In this document: positions 11,915 through 23,232 of the stretch, piece by piece
How positions within the stretch are numbered: position 1 is the first letter of the stretch
Layout of the letters: the number at the start of each line of letters is the position of its first letter
Assembly (NCBI GenBank): GCA_030015575.1
Contig: JASDDO010000006.1
Coordinates: 379,772,137 to 379,836,136, forward strand
DNA length: 64,000 nucleotides
Origin: Agapanthus africanus
Lineage: Eukaryota; Streptophyta; Magnoliopsida; Asparagales; Amaryllidaceae
Direction: 5' to 3'
Notes under the pieces: generated by a model
Seen by the model: the letters and a program-made list of their open reading frames with translations, nothing else
Database searches by the model: none
What the model was told of the DNA's origin: nothing
Position numbers and translations under genes: made by a program

Positions 11915-13367
11915 AAATACTGTTCTCTCCCCTCTAATCTTGAACTTCACCGCTTAAACAGTGGAAACACTGTTTCACTTAAGTTTGGTGGGGACCTTTT
12001 TGTGTATATATTTTTGTTTTGTTTTGTTTTGTATAAAACATTTTTTAGGAAGCGCCGACAATTTTGACCCCCTTGGTGTAGCCTGACAGTGAGGGCACTG
12101 TCAAGTTTAAGTTTGGGGGTGTGCTCGGTAAGCTTTTTTCCTTCGCATTCATTTGTATATTTTGCATTTGCATACATATAAAAAAACCCATAAAAAATCA
12201 AAAATTTTACAAAAATATAAAAACTTTGTCGTCAAGTTAGCTAATAGGGTAACTTAGATTTTTATTTCGAAAGTTTAGTTGATACGTTAGAAATAACTAA
12301 ATCCTAGGCCTAGGAATTGAAACTCTAAAAATAACCCTCATTCTGTTTAACTTTGGTAATTATACGTCCTTACAGTTTTTTTGAGAAATAGGTAATCTTG
12401 AGTTCAGTTCTTGAGTTAAGTCGAAATGAAGGGAAAGTATTGAAGCTTTATTGAAAGGTAAGTCTGAAAAATAGTTTCTATTCTTTAGTACAACTTAGAA
12501 AGTATATACCCTACAAACTGCACTTACACGCACCTTGAAACTTGGAATAGTAGAGGATACCTAGAAATACTCTTATCTAAAAACCTAGTATGAAAGAAAA
12601 AATGGTATTTAAAGCTAACCACCAAAAGAGCATCAGTGAAAAAATATATCCGGTCTTGAAAAGAAAAAAATAAAGAAAAGAAAAATAAATAAATAAAGTT
12701 AAGACCTGGAAACTGCTATTTACGTTTTAAGCTCGCACAAATAGTAATCGGCCGTTAGTGCCTTAAGAAATATGAATAGTCGCATGAAATGTGCGTGAGC
12801 AAAACCGCCCATTATTAATGAAAAGAAGTAGTATTAGGCATTAGGGCAAGGGTACTATAGTTTGAATTGAATTCTTAAGTGTAGGGGTGAATAATTTACA
12901 CACACGTAGGGGTATACAATCGATGTTTGGATGAAAAATAGAAATAAAGCATAAGACTTATATTTTCCGTAAACTGATAAAAATCCCTGATTGGAGACCG
13001 CACTTTAGAAGGAAAAATCAGGAGATACCAATATCTTTCTAAACTTTTTTTGGAACGTATAGGATCTAATATTAAATAAATAGGATGTGTGAAATATAAG
13101 GGTAGGATATTTCTAAGTTAGGATAATAGAATTTCTAACCTAAATACTAAACCGTAGGAGTAGAGTCGACGTTAACTTATGAAACTAGCTTGACGGGATT
13201 TTATGGGTAGTATCCGCTGAAAACCTTCAGGAGACAACACTTCTCCTACTAGAGACACCTAGAGATTTAACGGCTTGTTGCACGAGCTCAGTGCAATCGC
13301 GATCTCTGCGAAAGTGAGGTTATGACTTTTTGTGAATAATTGGTTTTGCTCGGGACGAGCAAAAGTT
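11915..13367 (+). other. 3' non-coding interior of Athila-1
   Basis: About 1.4 kb without a credible gene. AAGTTTGGTGGGG (11979) and AAGTTTGGGGGTGTG (12108) resemble extra polypurine tracts. The last 190 bases, with TTTTCAGC-type and GGAGACAACACTTCTCC sequences (reverse complement near 63890), match the interior of the Athila-like element at the right edge of the window, showing that the two are related. Confidence 0.6.
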
Positions 13368-13382
13368 AAGTTTGAGGGTATT
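13368..13382 (+). promoter_or_regulatory. Polypurine tract of Athila-1
   Basis: AAGTTTGAGGGTATT directly precedes the 3' LTR start TGTTCATA, the expected site for plus-strand priming. Confidence 0.75.
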
Positions 13383-15083
13383 TGTTCATACCAGAATATT
13401 GCATTTAATACCGCCTATTCTTACGCTCGTTTGTTTATAGATAAGTGCTTTTAATCCATGTTTGCTACATATTTATAGGCTACAGATTTCTAGTCCAAAA
13501 TAATGCAAATCTTACAAAATCTCCACTGTTACGCCAAAATCCAGAACATCTGTTGACAACAGATAAAAGCCGGGATCCGGTCTTCCGTACCAGTCCAGTG
13601 CCGCGTACCAGTTCTAGAGACAAGATATATGACAGTGGTCGTTCGTGTCTCGGACAAGCACAGAGCACGAGGAGGGCACCACAAGAATCAATGGGTGCAC
13701 GGAGCTCGAGGGAGATGAGGTCAAATGTATTATTTTTTTATGCCACTTTGGACTGTTGTAGATCTGAAGAAATTGTTGATGCAATTTGCAATTTGGAGCA
13801 TGTAGAACAACAGAAGAGAGCAACACAAGAAACCCCAGAAAAAACGACATTCCAATTCCCCCACATGGCCGCGGATCCGCGGCTAATTGGCCCATTATGC
13901 GGTGGATCCGCGGCCGAGTTGACTCAGTATCAACTCGGATTTTTAGGGTAGTTTGGTAACTTCATTTGGGTATAGAATCTTGCCTTAGGGTTTCAGCACT
14001 CAGCCTATAAATAGCCCAATTGTGTGCCAAGCCAAAGGTCTTCTTTTCATGCCTCTTTTTGTTAGGTTTTAGTGTAGTTTAGTTTAGCTTCTTCTTCTTC
14101 ATTCTTTCCTCCATGAAAATTGTAGTGAGAGATTTTTGAGTGGAAGATCAATGAAGATGAGGGTTTTTAGTATCTTGTCTCTTTTATTTTTTGCCTTGTA
14201 ATTTTATTTTCTTGTATTGTAATTTTATTTATTGTTGTTAACTAGTTGTTGTTATTTCTTTTCTTGCTTTTTTTCTTTTCTTCTTTTCCGTATTATTTTC
14301 AAGCGATGACACTCGATGGAGTTCCTTGCTAAGGTGAGGACCCAAGAGTTAGATTTCACCATTTGTAAAACCATATTTTCCTTTTCTCTTTTTTCTTCCT
14401 TCTTGTTTAGTTTTCTTTTCATTTTCATGTGTGAATAATTCCACACTTGTTAAGGCTAAGGAAGGTGGTATGAGGGAAGGAAAAATCCCTTGTGCTTCTC
14501 TTCGCAAACATCTTGAAACGAACTCCGACCAAACAAATGCAACCCCCTCACTTAGGCACGCTATACGTGACATATAGCTGCGATCTAAGTCGAGAAGTCC
14601 TTTAAGCGCACTACAACGTGACATGTGGTTGTGACTTAATTGGATACATGGTTGCGGGTATTTGGCCGAGGGTTGGGATAAGCGTATTTAGCGGACGGAC
14701 AAGAGGCATTAGGAATGTATTTAGCGTTTGAAAGCTCGCTTAAACTCGCAAATCCTATTCCTATGTCCTCCTAATCCCCGCTACTTTCGATTATCCCAAC
14801 ATCGTTTTAAGAATGGCAAAAGATAAGCACATGACAAATTCTAACTCTACTAACCAACCTTAACCTTAACAAATTTACTTGAACATAAAATACAAACACT
14901 TAGGATAGAATCGAACAAACACATATACATTCTTTATTGACTCGTCTAAAACTCGACCGAACATACAACCATCTCCCTACGGATCGACCTGTACTCAACC
15001 GGTTAGCTGCAAAGCGAAACCGTCCTTAATCGCGGTTATAATTTTAGAACTTTGAACTCCGACACGCTAAGAGCGTGCGATCA
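13383..15083 (+). repeat. 3' LTR of Athila-1
   Basis: Matches 3457-5160 end to end with scattered substitutions and small indels. A TATAAATA box is at 14006-14013. It ends GAGCGTGCGATCA and is followed by the second TSD copy GTCAA. Confidence 0.9.
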
Positions 15084-16487
15084 GTCAACCCCAAGTAAAC
15101 AGGCCCAAGCTCAGGGCAAGTGGGCTCATGTCCAAGTTGAGCCCCGCGGCCAGCCTCCCCATTCCAATATGAAAATTATGTAATAAATAATTTTGATATA
15201 ATTTTTATGAATAAATGTAAGAAAATGGGTATAAAGCCAACTTTTTGTAAAGCCTATGGCTCATGTGCAAAAAAAAAATGAGCACATGAGTCATGAGATG
15301 GGCAAAATGTCATTTTATAAAGCCCAAGGGGCTATGTGTAAATTTGTAAGTCTATATAAGACAACATGATGATGAAATGAAGAGAATAATTGATTCCCCT
15401 CAAAAGTTATAGTTTCTGTGCCTCCTCCTTGCTCAAGGTTCTAAAACTTCTTTCCCTTTTTTGAATTAAATCAGTAGTTTAACTCTTCTTTTTCCAAAAA
15501 GAAACAGTTTCTCACCATAAAACCCTTAAAGGGGAACTCAAATCTCCCATCAAATTTCTAAAATAGGAGAATTTTAAGTCTCACCACCCTTTTCTCTAAT
15601 ATCCAGCCAATAGAGAGAAGGAAGAATGAGACCCATTTCCAAAAATCTTACTTTGGGAAGATCCATGGCTCAAGGGAGAAGAAAGGGGCCTCCTTTCATC
15701 ATCTCCGAAAATCTGTTGGAATTTTAACTCCACAAAAAATATAAATCTTTCTTTTTAGGAGTTCAACTGCAAAAATCAATCGGGGGTACAACTCACAGTG
15801 CAGGGGCTAAGCCCCTTTGTCTTTTTTTAGGAGTTTAACTCCAAAAGTCAATTGAGAGTACAACTCCCAGTATAGAGGCTAAGCCCCTTTTTCCTGCTGG
15901 CGCCTAGCGCCCGCGTGCTAAGCACGTGAGGCGTCTGCGCCCAGCGCCCGCATGCCGGGCACGTGAGGCGCCGGCACCCACGCGTCCTTTGGACACTACT
16001 TTTCCTTTTTTTTTATATATACACACTCCACAACACTTTCCCCCGTTAAAAATTTTTTCTAACGGGGCACTGCCCCGCATCCCGTAAGGGAGCTGCTATC
16101 CCCCTTGACCCCCAGCTCTTTATCCGGATAGCGGGACCCCCGTAAACTCTGCGAGGCCCCCGATATACCCAAAACCCCTCAAGACACACATACACGCATT
16201 GCACATTGAGTTCGCATGACCAGTTTGACCCGTCAATCGGAGATTCCTTCGCTCCAAAGGCGTGGGGTAATTAACGGCAGCTTAGTCCGCGGCTGTCGGA
16301 GATTCGGATCTCCATAATCAATAAACCCCCGCCTATCCTAGACGGAGGGGGGAATCTGTAATGCGCCTGACAAGCGACGCGTATTCCCATCTCAATGGAG
16401 TGAAGAAAAACACCCTATATCAATGTTTAGTATATAATTTATTTTTTTGCGTTGCTTAATTAGAAAACTAAATCTGAATGTGTTGTG

Positions 16488-17690
16488 CAGAAATAGACCG
16501 ATCAAAATAAGGAGAATAGGAAGTCGGGGAAGAGGGGTTGCCTCACTTATACAGATGGCTGGAGGAATATTACTCGTGCCATTGAGGTATCGGTAAATTA
16601 CAATAAATCTATTTTGATATAATATAATATTAAGAGTTATTTTATAATATAAGTAAATTTTTGGCGAATTGCAGATAGCTCAGACCCCGGCGCAGGATGG
16701 TACACCGAGCGTGCTGACCGCGTATCTTGCCGTCCACGGCATCTCGACAGATCCCGCCACGGGCGAGCTTCGATTCGCCGACGCCGCTGCCCAGAAGTAT
16801 TGCGAAAGTGTTAATATTTATTCTAATTCGAATGAAATTTTTGTTTTGATAAGTTCAAATTTAAATGATATACTTATATTTTAATGGTTAATATGGGTGT
16901 AGGTGCGGGTGGTGGAGCAGGCGGAGGCATCGGGGATCGATTTTAATGGACAGACTAATTCGATGCTACTGACCCCAGTTCTCGACGCCGCACACGGAGG
17001 GCACCACGGAGGTTGGGAGAGAAGCCGGGGACTGGGTCCTAACAGGGCCCATATGAGGTTGGTCTCCACTCCGGCGGTTATTTCCCCTACCCCCGTGAGC
17101 GACGTCTGGTGCATGATGTTGCCGCCTTGAAGACCACTGTCGAGGAGTTGAAGAAGATGTTGGTACGTATATTACTTAATAGTAAAATATTATATCACAT
17201 TATAGTTAGTAACATATGCAATATTAGTAGCCTGAGCTTATTTAGTTGTAAACTTAATTTTGATTAATCATACTTACATAAAACTATCTAATTAAAATAA
17301 ACTACGGTTTTTCAAATTAGATACCCAAACAAGGTCTAAGTCCCTAAATATTCTTAGATTGGGGTTTTGCAATAACCTGATAATGATACGAATTCGACTA
17401 AAATCTAAAACACCGTTCTTACTCGTTTATTACACACAAAATTTAACAGATGCGACAGACTGTTTCGGCTGTGGCTCCATATGCATCTCCTTCGGATGTG
17501 GCTCTGCAAGCCACAACCTCGGCTGCGGTTGCGCAGACCATTCCTGCAGCTCCACAGCCCGCTCAGACTCCCGCACAGTCCGCTCCTTCATTAGTCGAGT
17601 TTTTGACGATTCAGGGCTACACCGAGAAGCAGATGCGTCAGATTACGGCGATTATCAGAGGTGGAGGAGCTGGACCAAATCAGGGTAGCT
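16488..17690 (+). pseudogene. CACTA second gene, 3' exons (Transposase_24-like)
   Basis: Continues the gene cut at 3405. Exons with plausible borders are as follows. About 16490-16587 reads NKENRKSGKRGCLTYTDGWR, a typical basic stretch before the conserved core of this family. 16675-16815 reads TAYLAVHGISTDPATGELRF then ADAAAQKYCESV. 16902-17161 reads VRVVEQAEASGIDFNG, then shifts frame into GYFPYPRERRLVHDVAALK with the coiled-coil end TTVEELKKML. 17450-17685 is Ala/Pro/Gln-rich and ends EKQMRQITAIIRGGGAG. At least one frameshift and lost splice sites make it a pseudogene. The family call is from motif shape only. Confidence 0.6.
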
Positions 17691-17929
17691 TTTTTTTATA
17701 TTTTTAAGAATGTACTTATCTGATTCATATTGTATATATTTTGTACGATATCGGTGGTTGTTTCTTGTTCACGATGATTTAGATTGATATTGTATTCTGT
17801 CTGTTTATTTATTTTATATATTATGCGTGAGATGTTGATTATGAATATTTATGTATTTGGTTATATGATATATATATTATTGTGCACAGGACGAGGGAAA
17901 AATAGAAAACTCTTTTTTAAAAAAACCCT

Positions 17930-18421
17930 GATATTTTGTCCTTACGGATTAATCCGTAGGGCCATCTATTGCACCTACGGATTAATCCGTAGGTACAAAG
18001 TTGCCTCTATACAGTTAGCCGTAGGAACAAAATATCAGGATACCTGACATTTTGTTCCTATGGATTCAACAAAACTTGCACCTACAAATTTATCCGTAGG
18101 GGTATTTATCTGGACCTACGGATATATCCGTAGGGGCACCAATCAGGCCGTACGAATACATCCAAAGAGACAAGTATTTTATTTTATAAATCAATAAATT
18201 AGAATATTTATCAGGCCTTACGGAGTGATCCGTAGGGATACGTGTCCCTACAGATTAAGACGTAGGGACAATTATTACTCCGTAGGGATATGTTCAGGTC
18301 GAAGACTTGCATCTGCGGCCTTTGCACCTCCGGGGGATTTTTATGTACATATGGTCATATCCGTAGAGGCAGTAGTTTTTCCCTACGGATAAATCCGTAG
18401 AGACAACCCCTTACTGTAGTA
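17930..18421. repeat. CACTA 3' subterminal repeats and degraded terminus
   Basis: About a dozen copies or half-copies of a palindromic motif, CCTACGGATTAATCCGTAGG and variants, are spread over 490 bases (for example near 17940, 17974, 18083, 18114, 18214, 18380). In CACTA elements such subterminal repeats bind the element's DNA-binding protein. The zone ends at CCTTACTGTAGTA, a mutated CACTA terminus. Confidence 0.8.
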
Positions 18422-20241
18422 TTGCCATATCGGAGAGGGTGGCAATTATGCAGGTTGTGGCGTCACGTCAATATGACTCGAGATGGGGCTCATAGCATTT
18501 TGGCTCTAGCTAGTCAAGTTTGGTCACTGGTAGATCCATTAATTAATCCATCCACCATCTATATATTTTGGGTGGTGTGGCCCTAGCTAGCTAGATGTTT
18601 CAACTAATAATGTGGTCCTTTGCATTATGCATACAGTGCAATATCCTTTTTGGTTAATGCAACTCTATAATTCTTCACCTTCAATACATTTTCTTAGTGA
18701 CCGAGTGTTAAATTAGCGCTTATATAAATCCGATTTTTCCTTTCTGCTTTGTTAAATTAAAAGCCGTCTAAATCGGCATAACGGCACCGAATCGGATCGT
18801 GGAAGGATTTGAGAGAACCATGAAGGAGTAAACTTGAGTCAGGGATATTCTATGTAATTTGTTTAACATTATTAGCTATATATATAAATGTGTGTGTGTG
18901 TGTCTCTATGCTTCATGAATGTGAAAAGAAAGAGGAAGTGTTAAGTAACTGTAGAGTGGTAATGCTGCCAACATGAAATTAGAGTAGTAGCTTTCTCGAT
19001 TGGCCGCGTCCAATTGGAGTGATGTATGCATGAGGGGTACTGATCAGGTTGATGATACGTGTGAGTTGGTGGTACTGTACCTATTAGATTTCCACAGATT
19101 CTTCCAGGTGAGCCTAGCTAGCTAGGGTCCGATGTCTGGCATATATAGGTGTATATGTCCAGATCCAGATCTAAGGGCCAAAGTCAGACGGCTTCGTCCG
19201 AAAGAGTTAGGGTTTTTCTTATATAAAATACGCTCTTCTTTATTTATTTTATAAAAATCAAAAGAAGCTGCAGCTAAATGGATTCGGATATACGAGCCTA
19301 AATCCGCTGGTAAAGCAACTTGTTTTGTTCCAATTATTAATGACTCTGGAAATGTATATATACATTCTATATGGATCCGTTAGTTAAATTAATGGATCTC
19401 GATGGTACGAACGCTTTCGGAATAAATAAGAAGGATGGTTTTTTTTATTTTTTATTTTAGTTTAGAAAAAAATAGAGATGTACACGTGGATGAGATTTGG
19501 TTGTGACAGCAGTGACATAAAATCAAATATATATATATATTCCCTTTATGCTGTAAGATGATCACATTGGACTTCTTAATGTTATGTTTTTCATTTTATC
19601 GGATACGTTGATAAGTTGAAGAATGATTCAAGACTCAAAACTTAATGCTTAAACCTAGGAAGGTATTATTATATATATTTTCTCATACTTTACTATTTCA
19701 TATTTAATAAACTTTTAAATATTTTGGCCTCTTAGGTGAATTACATACCCCAAACTTTAGCGTCGCCTTTTATATCTTAAGAAATTTAAAACACATATTT
19801 ACAAAGTCTCGATCCAATCTAAATGAAACTTGTTGGCCCGGGACTGCAGTAAATCTATTAATCATAGGCATGTAATGCAAGCAACGAGATGTAAATCCTC
19901 GATCAGTGCATCAAACCGGTAAACGAATAGGTGGTGCGTTATAGAGAACATGTTTTTATTATATTGGTTAAGGCCCGATCTATCTATTGAATATTGCGTG
20001 ACTTTCCATGTCATCTTATGAAATTTTAAGGAGCTGTTAAAATATGAGTTCTATCAATCAAATGTTAAATACTTTACTAAAAATACAATAATTAAGAGCA
20101 GTATAGAGAAATTATGTAAAATCTTAAAGGAATACGCACAAAGCAAGCACTTTCTCATTCCCATTGCCAATCACACCAAAATTATATAAAAGAAAGAAAG
20201 GCAGAAAAAAGAGAAAAAAAAATTAATGAGAAAACTCCCAC
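18422..20241. other. Host-like intergenic DNA downstream of the GDU gene
   Basis: No convincing gene, RNA or transposon. Contains a short (TG)n run near 18889-18902, many CTAGCTAG steps and AT-rich stretches. It is the 3' flank of the minus-strand gene at 20242. Confidence 0.5.
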
Positions 20242-20763
20242 TCAGTGCTCTAGCCCATGGATATTTTGGTCATTTCCACTTCTCTGCCCCTCTTCTATCA
20301 TGGGCCCACTAAACTCCACTCCCTCTACACAACTCTCCACCTTCTTCCCCTCTCCGCCACCGTCGCCGTTACTGCTCCGGTCACCGCCGTCACTGTTACA
20401 GTTTCCTCCCACTTTACCGCCGAACGACAAAGCCCTGCTCGAAATGGGCATCGCCAGGAACGTGGGCTTCTCGTCCCCAGCCATAATCACGACGATCCTC
20501 TGCTCGAAGCACGGCACGTTCGCTCCGTTGTCTCGTCCGTTTTCCGAGTCTCCGGCTTCTTCCCCGCCGTCGAGGTATCCGGAGAGTTTCCAGTAGGAGC
20601 AGGCGAGGATGAGGAGGGCGAAGGCGATGAGGCCGAGCATGGCGGCGAGGCCGCCGAATAGGTACGGGACCGGAGAGTGCCATGCAGAGTGAGAAGGGAG
20701 AGATGTGGATGTTGTTGTTAGTGGAGATGGAGGTGCACCGCTAAAGCCTACACTTTGCCTCAT
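20242..20763 (-). CDS. GDU: GLUTAMINE DUMPER-like membrane protein, intact, 173 aa
   Basis: A single-exon frame of 173 residues. Residues about 29-62 read HSPVPYLFGGLAAMLGLIAF and continue hydrophobically through LLILACSYWKLSG, a single membrane span preceded by the SPVPYLF signature of the family. Residues 92-96 are the VIMAG motif, followed by DEKPTFLAMP. The tail is Gly/Ser/Asp-rich with low complexity. GLUTAMINE DUMPER proteins are plant-specific single-span membrane proteins whose overexpression in Arabidopsis increases amino acid export. The VIMAG motif is required there and interacts with LOG2-type ubiquitin ligases. Length fits the family (about 100-170 aa). The start is the only Met before the membrane span, and a TATA box lies 122 bases upstream. 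This is the one clearly intact, recognisable host gene in the window. The paralogue number cannot be assigned. Confidence 0.93.
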   Translation of the reverse strand: MRQSVGFSGAPPSPLTTTSTSLPSHSAWHSPVPYLFGGLAAMLGLIAFALLILACSYWKLSGYLDGGEEAGDSENGRDNGANVPCFEQRIVVIMAGDEKPTFLAMPISSRALSFGGKVGGNCNSDGGDRSSNGDGGGEGKKVESCVEGVEFSGPMIEEGQRSGNDQNIHGLEH

Positions 20764-20884
20764 TTTTCCTTCTTTTCTTCTTTAGAAAAAAATAGTTTGA
20801 GTTTTTCCCCCCTTCTTCTTCTTCTGTTTGGGATTTGATTAGGGTTGAGGGTTGGGTGAGTGGAGAGGGAGAGGGTGTAGTTGG

Positions 20885-20892
20885 TATATATA
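20885..20892 (-). promoter_or_regulatory. TATA box of the GDU gene
   Basis: TATATATA on the minus strand about 122 bases upstream of the start codon, leaving room for a pyrimidine/purine-rich 5' leader (AAGAAGAAG runs near 20815). Position and sequence fit a plant core promoter. Confidence 0.6.
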
Positions 20893-21710
20893 GCGGGGGA
20901 GTGGAGGGAGAAGATGGTAAAGTTGTAATAATAAGAGGAAGAAGAGGGAGCTATAGACCCACTTCAAATATTCTCTTTTCTTTTGTAAAAGTTTTTTGTA
21001 ATCCTTTTATCAGAAATTATTTGGTGTGCCGGATGCAATACACCCAGACAGGAATGGAAGAGAGGGAGAGTTTCGGACAATTTTAGATAGCATGTGGGTT
21101 CACGCTTTCATTTCTTCTCTCTTTTGTCCGGATATATATGGCCGACAGATGGAATAATTTTTGCCTTTTTTGGATTGATTGTTTAATTATATGCTTTTAT
21201 TTATTTATGTAAACTAAGCTTTTACTATTTGATTTTAGGGTTTGTTTATCCTAACTTTCTTAAGAGTTTAAGAGTTTATATGTAAGTTGCCCAGATTCCC
21301 TGTTGAAAAAGAAATGGAAACAAAACCATTCTACTGTTGTACACAATTGGGTGCAACATGATTGCATTTGTATATTTTTATGATTGGCTATATACCCCCA
21401 GCATACTCTTCGAGTTTCACACCACAATTACTACAATCTTGCTGAGAAAACAAAAGTTTTCAAAAACATGGTGAAGTTTGTGTATATATATTGATAGATA
21501 ACCTATTTAACATGTATAGATCACGAGTGGTGCAGATCGATCGATAAAGAATACGACAGGTTGTGTGTTTGAAAAATGGTCCTTGAAATAAAAAATTGAG
21601 CTGGAGCTCGAAAGTATACGTTGTGGATAACTTTGATAGGGTAAGAATCCCACTACAGGCACAAGTGCCAAAGGGGGCTTGGAGGACATATTGGTTTATT
21701 GGTGGTGTCA

Positions 21711-21748
21711 GAGAGAGAGAGAGAGGTGGGTCTCTCTCTCTCTCTCTC
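21711..21748. repeat. (GA)n/(TC)n inverted microsatellite
   Basis: GAGAGAGAGAGAGAG is followed six bases later by CTCTCTCTCTCTCTC, so the two arms could pair as a hairpin. GAGA tracts are also binding sites for plant BPC proteins. No transcript evidence is available. Confidence 0.9.
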
Positions 21749-22108
21749 CTCGTTTGATTGGATCTCAAGGGATGATGCTTAACTAAAAATAAACAAGAAT
21801 ACGTATGCATTAATCCTTTATATGTGCTTGCTTGGTTGCTTGCCATGAAGGCACTAATTATAACCACTGGTAATATTGGAGTTATATAAAAACTTACCCA
21901 CATGCGAGGCCCTACTCCTCCTTTCAAGGATATATTAGGGTAACATTGCAAAAAAGTTACTCATAACTAGCTAGAGGCAGTAAAATTAAATTTAGCAATT
22001 CCTGAGTTTGGTAGTATTTTATTAGCTATGCTCATTTCACCAAAACCACACGGTGCTAGCTGTCGACATATATAGCGTTACAATCAATCACCAATCATTA
22101 CCTTAAAC

Positions 22109-22190
22109 GTCACCCCAATAATATATACTCCAACACCTTAAATTCTCAAGTCACCCCAATAATATATACTCCAACACCTTAAATTCTCAA
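22109..22190 (+). repeat. 41-bp tandem duplication
   Basis: The 41-base unit beginning GTCACCCCAATAATATATAC is present twice, identical, at 22109-22149 and 22150-22190. A recent local duplication. Confidence 0.95.
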
Positions 22191-23232
22191 GTAGAAAGAG
22201 GAGGGCAATTAGGGGAATAAATAGCAACATCTACTAATACTGAATTTGTTTCTAACGTTTGTGCATTTCATGTCGCGTAATTAACAACGTTGACTTCAAT
22301 TATAATAATATATTTGTTTTTTTGAAACAAAATACTCTATATTACTCTAGCTAGCTAGTTTATTGCTACTATATATTAGTCATCAGTTCTCAGCAAAATA
22401 ATATTGCATAATAAAAGTTTGACAAATTTACTTGCATGCGTAGCTGCAGACGCTCGGCAAAAGAGCTAATGTGGGGGTAGCAGGTCGCTCCCAAATTGAA
22501 TCCCAATCAGGACTCTCCTGTTATATATTAATTCTTGCGTTTGTAGCTACCTACAAACGACTCTTTGTCTGTAAAAATGCTTCATGCAATAAATGTTTCC
22601 AAACTCAACAGGTCCTTAACATGCATTAGCTAGCCTTTTAAGCTATCTAAGGATATTAGCTTGTGATTCTAAATAATTTTGAGAGGAGCTAGACAATGAT
22701 TAATTGGGGTTGTTGCCTTGTTGGTGAGGTCATCATGAATTTGTTGCCTTTAGGATAGGTAGTTGGCTCACTTGTCCTTGGCATGAAGGGTACATGTTTT
22801 GATGCATGTAGGGGATAGGTGTGATGAGCTTATATATATGTCTCTACTATAATATAGTGATCAAAGTTGTTAATTATAGTGTTGTTTGAACACTTATTTA
22901 TGGTTTGTATATAACTTGTTTGTTGGCCATTTGGATTCTTATCAAATCGACCTCATAAATTTTGTTACTGTTAGCCGATCTGTTGTGCTATGATAAGACT
23001 AGTTGAATTCTTCAGTACATCTTGAATCATTATGTAATTTGATGTTTAAGTATGATGATGACCCAACTAATTAGTTAGTGCCAAACAACATTATGCTTAA
23101 CATCAATCACCTTCAAGGTAGGCTCGAGAGGCTACGGACATACACTCTTAGAACTTTAATTAGTTCCAACATCCTTTTTTAATCATCATTAATAGAATCA
23201 TGTCACAATTTCTCGCTTTCTAGATTACAAAC

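Larger units (their letters stand above)
3457..15083 (+). mobile_element. Athila-like non-autonomous LTR retrotransposon (Athila-1)
   Basis: Two LTRs of about 1.7 kb (3457-5160 and 13383-15083) flank an 8.2-kb interior. The 5-bp TSD is GTCAA (3452-3456 and 15084-15088). A primer site starting TGGCGCCG follows the first LTR, and a purine tract AAGTTTGAGGG precedes the second. These features, and the 'AAGTTTGGGGG' style of the 3' interior, fit the Athila clade. After removing the 4-kb solo LTR nested at 6631-10612, the interior is only about 4.2 kb and shows one degraded reading frame of unknown function. I see no protease, reverse transcriptase or integrase. The element would have to be moved by another copy's enzymes. 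The LTRs differ at scattered sites (about 6 in the first 70 bases), so the insertion is not recent. Confidence 0.9.
3406..16419 (+). mobile_element. Solo LTR, copy A, split by an Athila-like element
   Basis: The two halves, 3406-3456 and 15089-16419, join into a sequence of about 1.38 kb that matches the intact solo LTR at 28488-29928 along its length. It starts TGTTGGGGTTAAAAATTAC and ends AAAACACCCTATA (ACACCCTACA in the other copy). Flanks are TCATT (3401-3405) and TCAAT (16420-16424), an imperfect 5-bp target duplication. It is inserted in the CACTA second gene. No internal retroelement sequence is attached, so it is a solo LTR. The lineage is not known to me. Confidence 0.8.
1388..18421 (+). 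mobile_element. Decayed CACTA (En/Spm) transposon carrying nested retroelements
   Basis: Three kinds of evidence mark a CACTA element in plus orientation. The first is a DUF4216-like C-terminal piece of the TNP2 transposase at the left. The second is a multi-exon gene resembling the En/Spm-type second protein on both sides of a large insertion (1855-3402 and 16488-17690). The third is a 3' subterminal zone with many copies of an inverted CCTACGGAT..ATCCGTAGG motif ending at a degraded terminus, CCTTACTGTAGTA, close to the reverse complement of a CACTACAGTAAGG-type end. The 5' end is not seen; it is lost or replaced by the integrase fragment. About 13 kb of the span is inserted LTR-retrotransposon sequence (3406-16419). 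No part is likely to be active. Confidence 0.75.
20893..23227. other. Host-like intergenic DNA upstream of the GDU gene
   Basis: No credible coding sequence. A 163-codon minus-strand frame (21460-21951) runs through a microsatellite and has no recognisable features. The stretch holds the GA/TC inverted microsatellite and a 41-bp tandem duplication, listed separately. It ends at the target site of the Tat-1 element. Confidence 0.5.

Noticed and set aside
17930-18421. Palindromic repeats resembling CRISPR repeats or an origin
   Set aside because: Irregular spacing, next to a CACTA-like terminus and CACTA coding exons; subterminal repeats explain them better.
20257-20661. Plus-strand frames of 134 and 98 codons over the GDU gene
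   Set aside because: Shadows of the GC-rich minus-strand coding sequence, without any family features.
21460-21951. A 163-codon minus-strand frame upstream of GDU
   Set aside because: Runs through a GA/TC microsatellite and has no recognisable domain or codon pattern.
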